In this document: in pieces, positions 14,356 to 22,823 of the stretch | How positions within the stretch are numbered: the stretch's first letter is position 1 | Layout: every line of letters begins with the position of its first letter | NCBI GenBank assembly: GCA_937928405.1 | Contig: CALFWZ010000055.1 | Location: 1 to 64,000, forward strand | Source: an uncultured Saprospiraceae bacterium | Lineage (GTDB): Bacteria; Bacteroidota; Bacteroidia; Chitinophagales; Saprospiraceae | Reading direction: 5' to 3' | DNA: 64,000 nucleotides | Position numbers and translations under genes: made by a program | Notes under the pieces: generated by a model | Databases searched by the model: none | The model's input: only the letters and a program-made list of their open reading frames with translations | What the model was told of the DNA's origin: nothing

Positions 14356-16005
14356 TTAGTCTCTGACTACTGACACAGCCATGTTATCATCAAATTCTCC
14401 TAGCATCACTGGAGATTGACGTTTTCCAGTATAAGAACGAACGTTTTGATAAATATAACTATATAGTTCATCAATCGTTACGATTCCATCGGTGCTTAAG
14501 TCTGCTTCTCCACGTAGCCCGCGGATGAGAAAATGACTAAAAACACCCTGACGAAGTCCGCTAGACTCTAAAGAGGTTTCGGTTGATTTAGACGATAGGA
14601 TCAGTGCGGTTCCTGCTTTTGCTTGGGCTAAGGTTCGGTAATATTTGTCGAGCGTTTCTGATATTGTTCCTCGGCTTGCGTACATGCTACCAGAGTGACA
14701 AGCATCAGCAATACAAATTTTATATTTAGCAGGACTTTGTTCTAATAAAGCATTAATATCTTCGTGTAATAGTTTATTATTATAGCCGTCAAAATCAATT
14801 GGCAAAAAAGAACCGTTTAAACCGTGACCGGAAAAATACAACATCACCAAGTCGTTAGGGCCTGCTTTTGAAAAAACATCACTTACCGTAGACTTTATTT
14901 TTTCTAATGTCGCATCTTCATCGATTAATATTTTTATTTGATCATTATTGAGTGCTCCACCTTCCGGACTTTTTAGATGTGCAAAAATTCTATAAGCATC
15001 ATCATCGGTGTACTTGAGGGCAGGCATGTGTTCGTAGTTAGAAACACCTACTAAAACAGCCCATACTTTTGTATCTGTATTTTGTCGCACGGGAGCAGCC
15101 GAAGTGCTCGCAGTATTTACTGATTCTGTTTTACCGAGGTAGGTTCCATCTTGCCATAGGCCGTTCACCTTTGATCCATCCAACATAAAGAGTGTCCCGT
15201 TTCCATTAAAGCTTCCTCTACTCCATTGTCCTTCATATTTTTCGCCATTAGCGTAATAACAGATGCCTGTTCCTTCGGGAATTTCGTTTTTAAATGATCC
15301 AACATATTTAGCCGAACCACCTTCATAAATATAGGTACCTATTCCATTTTGGCAGTCTCCTTCGATACATCCTTCTTCTGCGGAATTAGCTGGTCTAAGA
15401 TTTAAGAACTCGCCATCCACCCATTCTCCGTTGGTTTGCGTACCGTCTAAATGATAGATCGTTCCTAGGCCGTGAGAATAATTATTTTTAAAACCACCTA
15501 CATATTTTTCACCATCAGGATAGTACCAAATACCTTCTCCATGCAGCTTTCCATTGTTAAATTGTCCTTCGTATTTACTCCCATCAATGTATAAGTAAAC
15601 CCCACGTCCCGCTTCACAATTTCCTTGTACACAACCCGACTGTACATCGAATGCCGTAGTAGTTTGGGTATTGCCTTTAGACGCAAATTCCAAAACTTGC
15701 CCTGCTGGATTGATTGGTTGTCCACGAAGCCACTCGCCTTCTCGACGAGTACCATCAGCATACGTTTTAATACCATAACCTTCTGGATATCGATGAACCC
15801 ACTGGCCACTATATTTCGTCCCATTGACATAGTCACAAGTTCCTTGTCCATGAATTTCACCATTTTTAAATTGACCTGTATATTTCGTACCACTTGGATA
15901 TAGAAAAGTACCTTTGCCATTAAAACAGTCTCCCTCTATGCATTGGGCATTTAAAGAGAATGAGTATAAGAAAAGAAGCACTGTGATAAAGGGGAATTTG
16001 TACAT
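14356..16005 (-). CDS. Secreted MORN-repeat caspase-family (C14) peptidase
   Basis: A 549-aa exported protein. A signal peptide (MYKFPFITVLLFLYSFSLNA) is followed by three tandem modules of about 90-95 residues, each opening with a Cys-x4-Cys element (CIEGDC, CVQGNC, CIEGDC) and carrying MORN repeats of the form YxGxFKNGxxHGxG. From about residue 313 comes a caspase-like peptidase: VWAVLVGVSNYEHMP start, catalytic His394 in YFSGHG and Cys436 in DACHSG. The calcium-like DLSTDGIVTIDEL element is common in bacterial members. An in-frame ATG at 16062 exists but the one at 16005 gives the proper signal peptide. The export signal makes it unlikely to be an effector of the nearby cytosolic MoxR operon. 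Confidence 0.88.
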   Translation of the reverse strand: MYKFPFITVLLFLYSFSLNAQCIEGDCFNGKGTFLYPSGTKYTGQFKNGEIHGQGTCDYVNGTKYSGQWVHRYPEGYGIKTYADGTRREGEWLRGQPINPAGQVLEFASKGNTQTTTAFDVQSGCVQGNCEAGRGVYLYIDGSKYEGQFNNGKLHGEGIWYYPDGEKYVGGFKNNYSHGLGTIYHLDGTQTNGEWVDGEFLNLRPANSAEEGCIEGDCQNGIGTYIYEGGSAKYVGSFKNEIPEGTGICYYANGEKYEGQWSRGSFNGNGTLFMLDGSKVNGLWQDGTYLGKTESVNTASTSAAPVRQNTDTKVWAVLVGVSNYEHMPALKYTDDDAYRIFAHLKSPEGGALNNDQIKILIDEDATLEKIKSTVSDVFSKAGPNDLVMLYFSGHGLNGSFLPIDFDGYNNKLLHEDINALLEQSPAKYKICIADACHSGSMYASRGTISETLDKYYRTLAQAKAGTALILSSKSTETSLESSGLRQGVFSHFLIRGLRGEADLSTDGIVTIDELYSYIYQNVRSYTGKRQSPVMLGEFDDNMAVSVVRD

Positions 16006-16118
16006 GGGTGTGATGATTTTAGTGATAAACTGATGGATATTTCCAGAACTTAGGAAATCCAATGGATACTACTGCAAAAACATTACCAATTTTTAATATA
16101 TGTTTACTTTCTTCGAAC

Positions 16119-16152
16119 TTGTCTACGCTTTGTTTAAAATTGGTTATCTTTA
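16119..16152 (+). promoter_or_regulatory. Possible promoter of the nuclease-like gene
   Basis: TTG at 16119-16121 and TATCTTTA at 16145-16152, 23 nt apart, approximate the Bacteroidota -33/-7 pair. One mismatch to TAnnTTTG. Confidence 0.35.
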
Positions 16153-16193
16153 GAAAGATAGTTTTATAAAATTTTTGAGACTAACTATTTCTT

Positions 16194-16817
16194 ATGGTGT
16201 TCCAAGAAAGTGGATTGGTTTTTAATTTCCCGATAGATTGGAAAGTGATTAAATGGGATGAGCACCGTTTTTTCGGATATGTCAGTGGTAGAGGGTTTAA
16301 GGGAGTAGATTTTATGGCTTTACGCAATGAGGAATTGTATCTGATAGAAGTAAAAAATTACCGAAACCGTCGACCACAAGATGAACAACATCCTTTTGAC
16401 TTATTATTCGCGGAGTCGGATTTTTATGGTGAAATATTTTTACAAAAATTTGCGGACAGTTTTGCCTTGATTGAAATTATCAAAAAATATTATTTACGAA
16501 AACGCTTTTTTAATTGGTGGTCCCAACGAAATTATCCGGGGCTAAACATCTTAGCGCGGCTACCCTTTTTTCAAAAAAGAGATTTTATTTTTTGGACGCA
16601 AGCGGCACAGATTATCCATAATTATCCGGAAAAGGTTCAATTAGTATTATGGTTAGAACCAGGTCCAACAATACCGTCGGAAAAGTATACTGAATTGAAA
16701 GAAAAATTATATGCTTATTTTAAGAAAAATCCTATTTTGCCGGAAGGCGTAACTATCACAATCAATAATATGCATGATCAATTGCCTAATTTCAATATTG
16801 AAGTTGATGTTAAGTAA
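16194..16817 (+). CDS. Hypothetical protein with nuclease-like D-ExK motif
   Basis: A 207-aa cytosolic protein that I do not recognise as a named family. Residues about 31-57 read GRGFKGVDFMALRN and then LYLIEVKNYRNR, the Asp...Glu-x-Lys arrangement of PD-(D/E)xK restriction-endonuclease-like folds, here very near the N-terminus. The rest is rich in aromatic and basic residues with no membrane segment. It could be a nuclease or a nonenzymatic relative. It is a single gene, divergent from the MORN-caspase and 138 nt upstream of the mechanosensitive channel gene on the same strand. Confidence 0.6.
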   Translation: MVFQESGLVFNFPIDWKVIKWDEHRFFGYVSGRGFKGVDFMALRNEELYLIEVKNYRNRRPQDEQHPFDLLFAESDFYGEIFLQKFADSFALIEIIKKYYLRKRFFNWWSQRNYPGLNILARLPFFQKRDFIFWTQAAQIIHNYPEKVQLVLWLEPGPTIPSEKYTELKEKLYAYFKKNPILPEGVTITINNMHDQLPNFNIEVDVK

Positions 16818-16955
16818 CCATCCAATTTATGTGTCCAACCAGTATTCCTTACGTCCAAAGTAACGTAAATCAATTTTACTCGTAAAAAAAACATACACAA
16901 TTTTTAGTAGGTGGTTGGTTCATTATCAACTGATCTAATACCTAAACGCTTTTTT

Positions 16956-18017
16956 ATGATGGATAATATAGTAGGAACCATTCTCAGTTTTACCGGAACA
17001 GTGATGACAATTCTTGTTGTGGCTGCTATTTTTTATATAACACGAATTTTCTTAGATCGCCAAGCGCGAGGAAAAACAGACGCTGGACTGATCCGTGGTA
17101 TTGTGTTATTTACCATTGGCTTGATTGGAGCGATTGCTATTATTCTAGCCTTACCATTGGGCGATTCGTTGCGAGGACAAATTACCAGTTTGATTGGAAT
17201 TGTCATCTCAGCCGTCTTGGCCTTAAGTTCTGCCACCTTTATTGGAAATGCACTGGCGGGGATTATGTTGCGAGCGGTGAATAGTTTTAGAGTTGGAGAT
17301 TTTATCCGCGTCACAGACCATTTTGGACGGGTCACCGAACGAGGGCTTTTTCATACCGAAATACAAACGGAGAATCGAGATTTATTAACCTTACCCAATT
17401 TATTTTTAGCGACCAACCCTGTAAAAGTAACGCGTTCTTCGGGGACTTTTATTAGTGGTATTTGCTCATTGGGTTACGATGTTAACCATAAGAAAATCGA
17501 AAAAGCCTTAATCAGAGCAACGGAAATGGCTGGACTAAAGGACGGTTTTGTTCGAATTCAGGAACTAGGTGATTTTTCTGTCGTCTACCAAGTCTATGGA
17601 ATGATTTCAGATATCAAAACGATATTGAGCGCCGAGTCTCGGCTCAACGGAATGATTCTCGACGCCTTACACGAAGCAAACATTGAGATTGTCTCGCCAA
17701 ACTTCATGAATCAACGACAAGTGGGTGATACTATATTTATTCCCCAAAAAATGCGTGCTACTACTAGCAAACTACAAGAAAGTCCTGAAGATAAAATTTT
17801 TGATAAGGCAGACGAAGCAGAATCAGTAGAAAAACAAAAGAGCTTAATTAAAGACACAGAACAAAAAATAAAAGAATTAACCGAACAGGCCAAGACAGCA
17901 GAAACAGAAGAAGAAAAAGCCAAACTTGAAGGGACTATTACGCAACTAAAAGGAATAAAAGAACGGATGATAGATCGTGTGGATAAGAAAATTACGGAGA
18001 TTAATCAGAATAAGTAG
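16956..18017 (+). CDS. MscS-family mechanosensitive ion channel
   Basis: A 353-aa membrane protein. Three membrane segments (about 4-27, 48-68, 78-100) end in the pore-lining region (SATFIGNALAGIMLRAVNSF), followed by the MscS beta domain (FRVGDFIRVTDHFGRVTERG, then LPNLFLATNPV). The C-terminal 80 residues are a charged coiled coil rich in Glu and Lys (about 280-353). MscS channels release solutes on hypo-osmotic shock. The frame can be extended to a TTG at 16911, but the ATG at 16956 places the first membrane helix at the N-terminus as usual. Monocistronic; the next gene is convergent. Confidence 0.9.
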   Translation: MMDNIVGTILSFTGTVMTILVVAAIFYITRIFLDRQARGKTDAGLIRGIVLFTIGLIGAIAIILALPLGDSLRGQITSLIGIVISAVLALSSATFIGNALAGIMLRAVNSFRVGDFIRVTDHFGRVTERGLFHTEIQTENRDLLTLPNLFLATNPVKVTRSSGTFISGICSLGYDVNHKKIEKALIRATEMAGLKDGFVRIQELGDFSVVYQVYGMISDIKTILSAESRLNGMILDALHEANIEIVSPNFMNQRQVGDTIFIPQKMRATTSKLQESPEDKIFDKADEAESVEKQKSLIKDTEQKIKELTEQAKTAETEEEKAKLEGTITQLKGIKERMIDRVDKKITEINQNK

Positions 18018-18065
18018 GGAGGTAATGAATGAAGTTGCTTATAAAAAATAGAATAGTCGAAACAT

Positions 18066-18752
18066 CTAATCCAATTCATTAAGTTCAGATGAAAAGTCAA
18101 AAAGATCATTTTTAATGGCGAAAATAACTAAACCAGCTGTATTTCTTACGCTCGTTTTTTCTAATAAATTCCTTCTATGCCCTTCTACTGTTCGGACCGT
18201 AATAAATAATTTTTTAGCAATTTCTGGGCTGGTGTATTGTTGGCAGATTAATGTAAGAATCTCTAGTTCTCTTGATGATAGTTTTACATTATTTGACTGC
18301 TGAAAATCTTGAGTTAAGGATCGCTTTTTTTTGTTCTTATGTAATAATGCCTTTGAAACATAATCACTAAAAAAATAATCTTTTTCAAATACAGCGATGA
18401 TGGCTTTTTCTAATACCTTAGGGTCTTCATTCTTTACCAAATAGCTATTCGCACCATTTTCCATCAATAGATTAATATAGCTTTCATTATTATGTAAGGT
18501 TAATAAAATAATTTTGATATTAGGAAAATTAGCTTTGACGTAATTAGTAGTTTCCAAGCCATTCATTTCTGGCATTTGAAGATCTAGAAGAATGACATCG
18601 GGCAGATTTTCAGGATCTAATAATTCAATCAGTTCTTTTCCATTGCCAGCTTCAATGATCACTTCTATATCCTGGAAACTATTAACGATAAATCGAAGTC
18701 CCTCTAAAAATAATTTTTGGTCATCTACGATCGCTAATTTAATTTTTTTCAT
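18066..18752 (-). CDS. NarL/LuxR-type response regulator
   Basis: A 228-aa DNA-binding response regulator. The receiver domain has the acidic pair DD at 10-11, phospho-acceptor Asp57 (VILLDLQMPEMNG) and conserved Lys near 107. The C-terminal LuxR helix-turn-helix (about 160-225) contains LSSRELEILTLI and SPEIAKKLFITVRTVEGHR. It follows the histidine kinase gene by 16 nt and is almost certainly its cognate partner. The targets are unknown. Confidence 0.93.
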   Translation of the reverse strand: MKKIKLAIVDDQKLFLEGLRFIVNSFQDIEVIIEAGNGKELIELLDPENLPDVILLDLQMPEMNGLETTNYVKANFPNIKIILLTLHNNESYINLLMENGANSYLVKNEDPKVLEKAIIAVFEKDYFFSDYVSKALLHKNKKKRSLTQDFQQSNNVKLSSRELEILTLICQQYTSPEIAKKLFITVRTVEGHRRNLLEKTSVRNTAGLVIFAIKNDLFDFSSELNELD

Positions 18753-18768
18753 TTGGCATTTTTTTTTC

Positions 18769-19581
18769 TTAGGAAATCTCTAATTCGATCCATACTTGCA
18801 TTCCTTTGCCTGAGGGAATAGTAGTAGCATATTTAACCTCAGCATTCAATAAATCTACTCTTGTTCTTATACTTTGGAGTCCGAGGCCTTCTTTGATGAT
18901 TCGATCTTCACCATACTGCTCCATGATTGGCTGAAAGCCTTTTCCATCATCAGAATAGACTAGTTTTAATTTATTATTTTGGTAAATAAATTGAATTAAA
19001 ATCTTTGATGCTTCCGCATGTTTTAGCGTATTATTAATCAATTCTTGGATGATTCTATACAAAAGTAATTCTTGTTTATCTTCAATTCTTTGATTCAGAT
19101 TAGAAGTAAATGCTATTTCTAAAACATTTAAATCTCTAACCGTTTTACAAAGATCAGTCACCGCTAATTCTAATCCAAAACGATCTAAAGATGGAGGCAA
19201 TAAATCGCGCGTAATGGATTGGATATTGGTGATGGCACTGTCAAGCAGTTTGATTGATTTTCCTTTTATGTAGTGGGTTTGTTCCTCCTTTTTTGTGGTT
19301 TCTATTTGATTTATATATAGTCTTGTAGCAGAGAGTATACTTCCAATACTATCATGCAGATCGTTGGCAATCCGTTTTCGTTCTTTTTCTTGCGCTTCGA
19401 TATTAAGTTCTAATGTCTTTTGTTGGTAAGTCATTTTCATTTGACTTATCTGAAGTTGTTGATTCAACAATCTCCGTTGATAAACGACTACGAAAAGTAC
19501 AATAGCGCCCGCTAAAATCAACATTCCAATGATACCAAAGAATAATAAATAAGATAAGGTTAACTCTTCGGCTTTATCCAT
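18769..19581 (-). CDS. Sensor histidine kinase (HisKA_3/NarX type)
   Basis: A 270-aa kinase. One N-terminal membrane helix (about 12-34) is followed by a coiled linker, the HisKA_3 dimerisation domain with phospho-acceptor His76 (RIANDLHDSIGS) and a HATPase_c domain (ELINNTLKHAEAS, DDGKGF, GLGLQSIRTR). It has almost no periplasmic sensing region, so signal input probably comes from another protein. Its start overlaps the end of the preceding membrane-protein gene by 22 nt, which points to translational coupling, and the response regulator follows after 16 nt. Confidence 0.92.
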   Translation of the reverse strand: MDKAEELTLSYLLFFGIIGMLILAGAIVLFVVVYQRRLLNQQLQISQMKMTYQQKTLELNIEAQEKERKRIANDLHDSIGSILSATRLYINQIETTKKEEQTHYIKGKSIKLLDSAITNIQSITRDLLPPSLDRFGLELAVTDLCKTVRDLNVLEIAFTSNLNQRIEDKQELLLYRIIQELINNTLKHAEASKILIQFIYQNNKLKLVYSDDGKGFQPIMEQYGEDRIIKEGLGLQSIRTRVDLLNAEVKYATTIPSGKGMQVWIELEIS

Positions 19582-20195
19582 AAGGCGATAGTGAATAAGA
19601 TATATTTTAAAATACTAAAGAGGGCATGGATCGCCCAAAAGGTTAAAGATAATTTAGCAGATGGCATTATATAGTTTCCATAGATAAAGATAAAAAAACT
19701 TCCCGAAAAATAAATTAATATACTCGTTGCGATCCAAAACAAAGGAGAACGTTCTAGGTATTGTTCACTCAAATCTCGCAGTAATCTATAAAAATACATC
19801 AGTGAAACAATGATTAAAATCAATGCTTCTACTGCTCTAGCAATGGTATTAAATTCGTTTAGACTTTCTAGAAATAATACATTAAAGATGGACAAAATTG
19901 TAAATAAAACGATCAGTGTTTTAATTACCTTTTCTGAGAGGATTACCCGAAAAAACCAAATTAACAAGGCAAATTCTACTACTGGAACAATGTGCGTTAA
20001 ATAAAGATTGTTTTGATGTAAATGCTTTCCAGTAAAAAAAAATAGAAACTCTGCGATCGCATAAACGATGATCACGATACACAACCAACGCTGCACGTCA
20101 CTCCCCTGTCTTATTCTACGAATAGAAAATGCTAATGGAACAAAAATAGCAAAAGGAGCAATGCTCATGATTGATTTGGCGAGGGTTTCTTCCAT
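19560..20195 (-). CDS. Multi-pass membrane protein of a two-component operon
   Basis: A 211-aa very hydrophobic protein with about six or seven predicted membrane helices, no recognisable enzyme motif and short loops. It is the first gene of the operon and overlaps the histidine kinase gene by 22 nt. Because the kinase lacks a sensing domain, this protein is a good candidate for the membrane sensor or signal transmitter. That role is inferred from context only. Confidence 0.75.
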   Translation of the reverse strand: MEETLAKSIMSIAPFAIFVPLAFSIRRIRQGSDVQRWLCIVIIVYAIAEFLFFFTGKHLHQNNLYLTHIVPVVEFALLIWFFRVILSEKVIKTLIVLFTILSIFNVLFLESLNEFNTIARAVEALILIIVSLMYFYRLLRDLSEQYLERSPLFWIATSILIYFSGSFFIFIYGNYIMPSAKLSLTFWAIHALFSILKYILFTIALWIKPKS

Positions 20196-20211
20196 ATTGT
20201 GTTGTTTCTTT

Positions 20212-20257
20212 AAAAAAATGGTTTAGCTATACTTTACATAAGCAAGTATAGCTAAAC
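20212..20257 (-). terminator. Terminator (or operator) upstream of the two-component operon
   Basis: GTTTAGCTATACTT (20221-20234) and AAGTATAGCTAAAC (20244-20257) form a perfect 14-bp inverted repeat with a nine-base loop. On the minus strand it is followed by seven T, fitting termination of the gene ending at 20298. Because it lies only about 25 nt before the operon start codon it could also act as an attenuator or regulator binding site. Confidence 0.7.
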
Positions 20258-20297
20258 ATGGGAGAGAGAATATAGCTGTTTGTTAGTGATTTTTTAA

Positions 20298-20990
20298 TTA
20301 AAACTCATTACTACGACAAATAATTCTATCACAATTAGGAGGACAAGGAGAAGAAAGCTGATAGAATTTATTCTGTTTCGAGCCTCCTACTTCTTTACTA
20401 ACTTTTAGAACTGTTCTAAACTTAAATGGATATTTTTTAGTTGGAGAAGGTTCTAATCCTAAATGAAAAAAGAGAGAAACGCCTTCTCCTTGATTAGAAA
20501 AATCTTTAATCAATCTTGTATCTACATCATGAAAAGTGTAGTGCTCCAACGTCTGAAATTTTTCTCCTTTTGGGATTTTGAAAACGCCATCCATCTTATT
20601 CAACTTCAAATATTCTGACCAATCGCTCACATAGTCCTTTGCTTTTCCTACTGGTATTGGATCATCGAACCCAATAATATTACTGTTAAAGTCAAAACTC
20701 ATTGCAAAGTATTGCTCTTCTCCCCCACTTCCGATGCCACCAATAATCGGCGTAAATATTGGTGTTTCTCTGATCACAGTTAAGTCTTTCTTATTACACC
20801 CCATGATTATCCGAATATTAATTAGCTTTTCAGTTCCTAATAGTTGTACCACTTGAGAAGAGTCAATTGTATAACTCTTTGCTGGTAGTGTATCACCTTG
20901 TGAATTTTTGTAGACAAAAGCTCTAGCTACTTCCGGCTTATCAACAACCTCTTTCCAATTTTCTACTAAACGATTTAAATCTGCATTCAT
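20298..20990 (-). CDS. Hypothetical protein, 230 aa
   Basis: No family recognised. The ATG at 20990 (MNADLNRLVENWKEVVDKPE) gives a soluble protein of 230 aa without signal peptide; a longer frame up to 21179 adds an implausible hydrophobic Leu/Ile-rich segment and is rejected. The sequence contains a glycine-rich GGIGSGGEEQYF stretch in the middle and ends in a cysteine-bearing segment (SPCPPNCDRIICRSNEF) with four closely spaced Cys that might bind metal. It is divergent from the next two hypothetical genes and ends in a strong terminator. Codon use looks more AT-rich than the neighbours, suggesting accessory DNA. Confidence 0.65.
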   Translation of the reverse strand: MNADLNRLVENWKEVVDKPEVARAFVYKNSQGDTLPAKSYTIDSSQVVQLLGTEKLINIRIIMGCNKKDLTVIRETPIFTPIIGGIGSGGEEQYFAMSFDFNSNIIGFDDPIPVGKAKDYVSDWSEYLKLNKMDGVFKIPKGEKFQTLEHYTFHDVDTRLIKDFSNQGEGVSLFFHLGLEPSPTKKYPFKFRTVLKVSKEVGGSKQNKFYQLSSPCPPNCDRIICRSNEF

Positions 20991-21316
20991 CTTGATTTGT
21001 TTTAAATTTTTTAAAAATAAAATTAAGTAGTCATTTAAGATTAAATGATGCAAGAAAATTAGTAAAGAAATGATATAATTCCCAATAATTACTACCAATT
21101 CAAGTGTTTTCTGTCCTAAAACAGGTAGTACTACTTGTTTTTTAAAAATAGGTAGTAACCACGTTGTTAAAAATAGCAAAACAATTGATTTTTGTGGTGT
21201 ACTTTTTTCATCTTTTTAAGTCTTTCCTTATGACTAATAAAATATGCATTGGCAGTGAACATGTGTATACATAAGTTGTGAGTAATGACAAATAAAAATT
21301 AATAAACCACTTAATT
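20991..21316. other. Divergent intergenic region without a gene
   Basis: AT-rich spacer between two divergent hypothetical genes. Open frames here give only low-complexity hydrophobic translations. No clear consensus promoter, repeat or RNA gene was seen, although it must hold the promoters of both flanking genes. Confidence 0.5.
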
Positions 21317-21622
21317 ATGAAGGCAAACATTAATGTAAAAGTTTCAGGAAATACTAAACAAATTCCTGTTATAATTCTTGAGCACTTAGATTTTCGAAAT
21401 CCATTGAGATTCAAAGATGGAGTGTGGAAACGAGATTTTAAAGATTTTCCAATTGATACTGACAAAAAACTTGATTTTGCTCTTTTAGCTGCTGGGATTC
21501 CATCGCAAGAATGTGTTGTCACTATAACAATTAAAATAGGAAATAAAACAAAGTCTAAAGAAAGTAAAGATATTTTTGGGCCAAAAGGCTGGGCAATTAT
21601 TAAGGATAATTTAAAAATCTAA
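21317..21622 (+). CDS. Small hypothetical protein, 101 aa
   Basis: A 101-aa basic protein of no recognised family, with alternating polar/hydrophobic segments that suggest a beta-rich fold (INVKVSG, IPVIILEHLDF, VVTITIKIGN). No signal peptide. Its stop is one nucleotide before the ATG of the next gene, so the two are co-transcribed and probably translationally coupled. Confidence 0.6.
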   Translation: MKANINVKVSGNTKQIPVIILEHLDFRNPLRFKDGVWKRDFKDFPIDTDKKLDFALLAAGIPSQECVVTITIKIGNKTKSKESKDIFGPKGWAIIKDNLKI

Positions 21623-21623
21623 A

Positions 21624-22697
21624 ATGAAAACAATAATTCTAATCATATCATTTTTTGGGGTTCATACTTTATGTCAATCTCAAACACTAAGTCAAACAAC
21701 AAATAGAAGTAGTTCTATACTCTTTGGTAATCTTGATAAAGGAGATGCTGTTTTGTCCAGTCAAAAGAAAACAGGACACTCATTCCCAAGTCAATTATCA
21801 ATTGATGTTGCTACAAAAGATAAAAAAATAGAAGTAGAGAATCAATACAATTTTCAAATAGGAAAATCCAAGTTTTTCCATTTTGGAATGAGCGCATCAG
21901 CAAAAATGAATAATAGTGTCGCAAGTTTTTTTAATAATACCAATATCGTTGGAGGCGGAGAGGGAAGTCTCATGATTGGAATAAAATTTTTTAAGATAAG
22001 AAATGAAAAAAAAGTTGCTGATTTTTTTGTTGAAAATATTGATAAACTAGAAAAGAACGAATTAAAAGAGCGTATTGGAAATATAGGGAAAATCCATGGA
22101 CATTGGTTTTACTTAAATCCGTCTGTGGAAGGAAGGAAATTTAAAAGCTATATTCCAGATACTACATTTAATGAACAGATAAATAAAGTGAATAATACTT
22201 TATGGGGGATTAATATTGGTTACAATTATTGGAATCCCAACATTATTGGTTTCAATACAATATTAGGTATCTCATTTACACCAAAGGTTACTGATAATTT
22301 TTCTGATTTAACTGAATTTTCAATTATCGAACAACAAACCTCTACAAATACCAATAATACAATTCAGCGAGCTTCTTCTTCTAAGACAACAGCATATAAA
22401 GGGACTTACAAAGATTTAAGAAAGAATAATTTAAATTTTGAAGCATTTTTTACACACAATAAATTTCCTTCATTAGGTTTTTATTTTGGGCATTTAACTG
22501 CATATGAAAAAAATGAAGATGCTCAGACTAATTTTTCTGCAGGCTTATATTTTTCGAAACCTAAACAACCCACTAATCCTTCGATTGGGGTTATTTTTAC
22601 TTTTAATGATATTTATGGGAATAAAGATTTAGATGATGATAAAAAATTTGCGATCAATTTAGTCACAAGACTAAATATTAGTAGACCATTTAGATAA
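21624..22697 (+). CDS. Hypothetical exported protein, 357 aa
   Basis: A signal peptide (MKTIILIISFFGVHTLCQSQ) is followed by a 335-residue sequence rich in Asn, Lys and Phe with repeated short hydrophobic beta-strand patterns and an aromatic C-terminal segment (FAINLVTRLNISRPF). This looks like an outer membrane or surface beta-barrel, but I cannot assign a family. Co-transcribed with the 101-aa gene immediately upstream. AT-rich codon use (many AAA, AAT, TTT) sets this pair apart from the flanking housekeeping genes. Confidence 0.65.
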   Translation: MKTIILIISFFGVHTLCQSQTLSQTTNRSSSILFGNLDKGDAVLSSQKKTGHSFPSQLSIDVATKDKKIEVENQYNFQIGKSKFFHFGMSASAKMNNSVASFFNNTNIVGGGEGSLMIGIKFFKIRNEKKVADFFVENIDKLEKNELKERIGNIGKIHGHWFYLNPSVEGRKFKSYIPDTTFNEQINKVNNTLWGINIGYNYWNPNIIGFNTILGISFTPKVTDNFSDLTEFSIIEQQTSTNTNNTIQRASSSKTTAYKGTYKDLRKNNLNFEAFFTHNKFPSLGFYFGHLTAYEKNEDAQTNFSAGLYFSKPKQPTNPSIGVIFTFNDIYGNKDLDDDKKFAINLVTRLNISRPFR

Positions 22698-22711
22698 AAG
22701 CACTACCCGAA

Positions 22712-22749
22712 ACATGAAAGGCTGCACCACGAAGTCCAGCCTTTTATGT
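22712..22749 (+). terminator. Probable terminator after the exported hypothetical gene
   Basis: ACATGAAAGGCTG (22712-22724) pairs with CAGCCTTTTATGT (22737-22749) with one mismatch, 15 nt after the stop codon. The T-run is short and interrupted. Confidence 0.55.
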
Positions 22750-22823
22750 TGTCTACAATAAATTTGTTATTACATAAAATTCTTTAAATTTTTCCCTTCA
22801 ACAGAACAATAAGATATATCCAC

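Noticed and set aside
14356-16005. MORN-caspase as effector of the MoxR/VWA operon
   Set aside because: It has a signal peptide, its own terminator, and is separated by the SPFH gene; only proximity links them.
20991-21179. Upstream extension of the 230-aa hypothetical protein
   Set aside because: The added segment is low-complexity hydrophobic sequence within an intergenic region; the ATG at 20990 is better.
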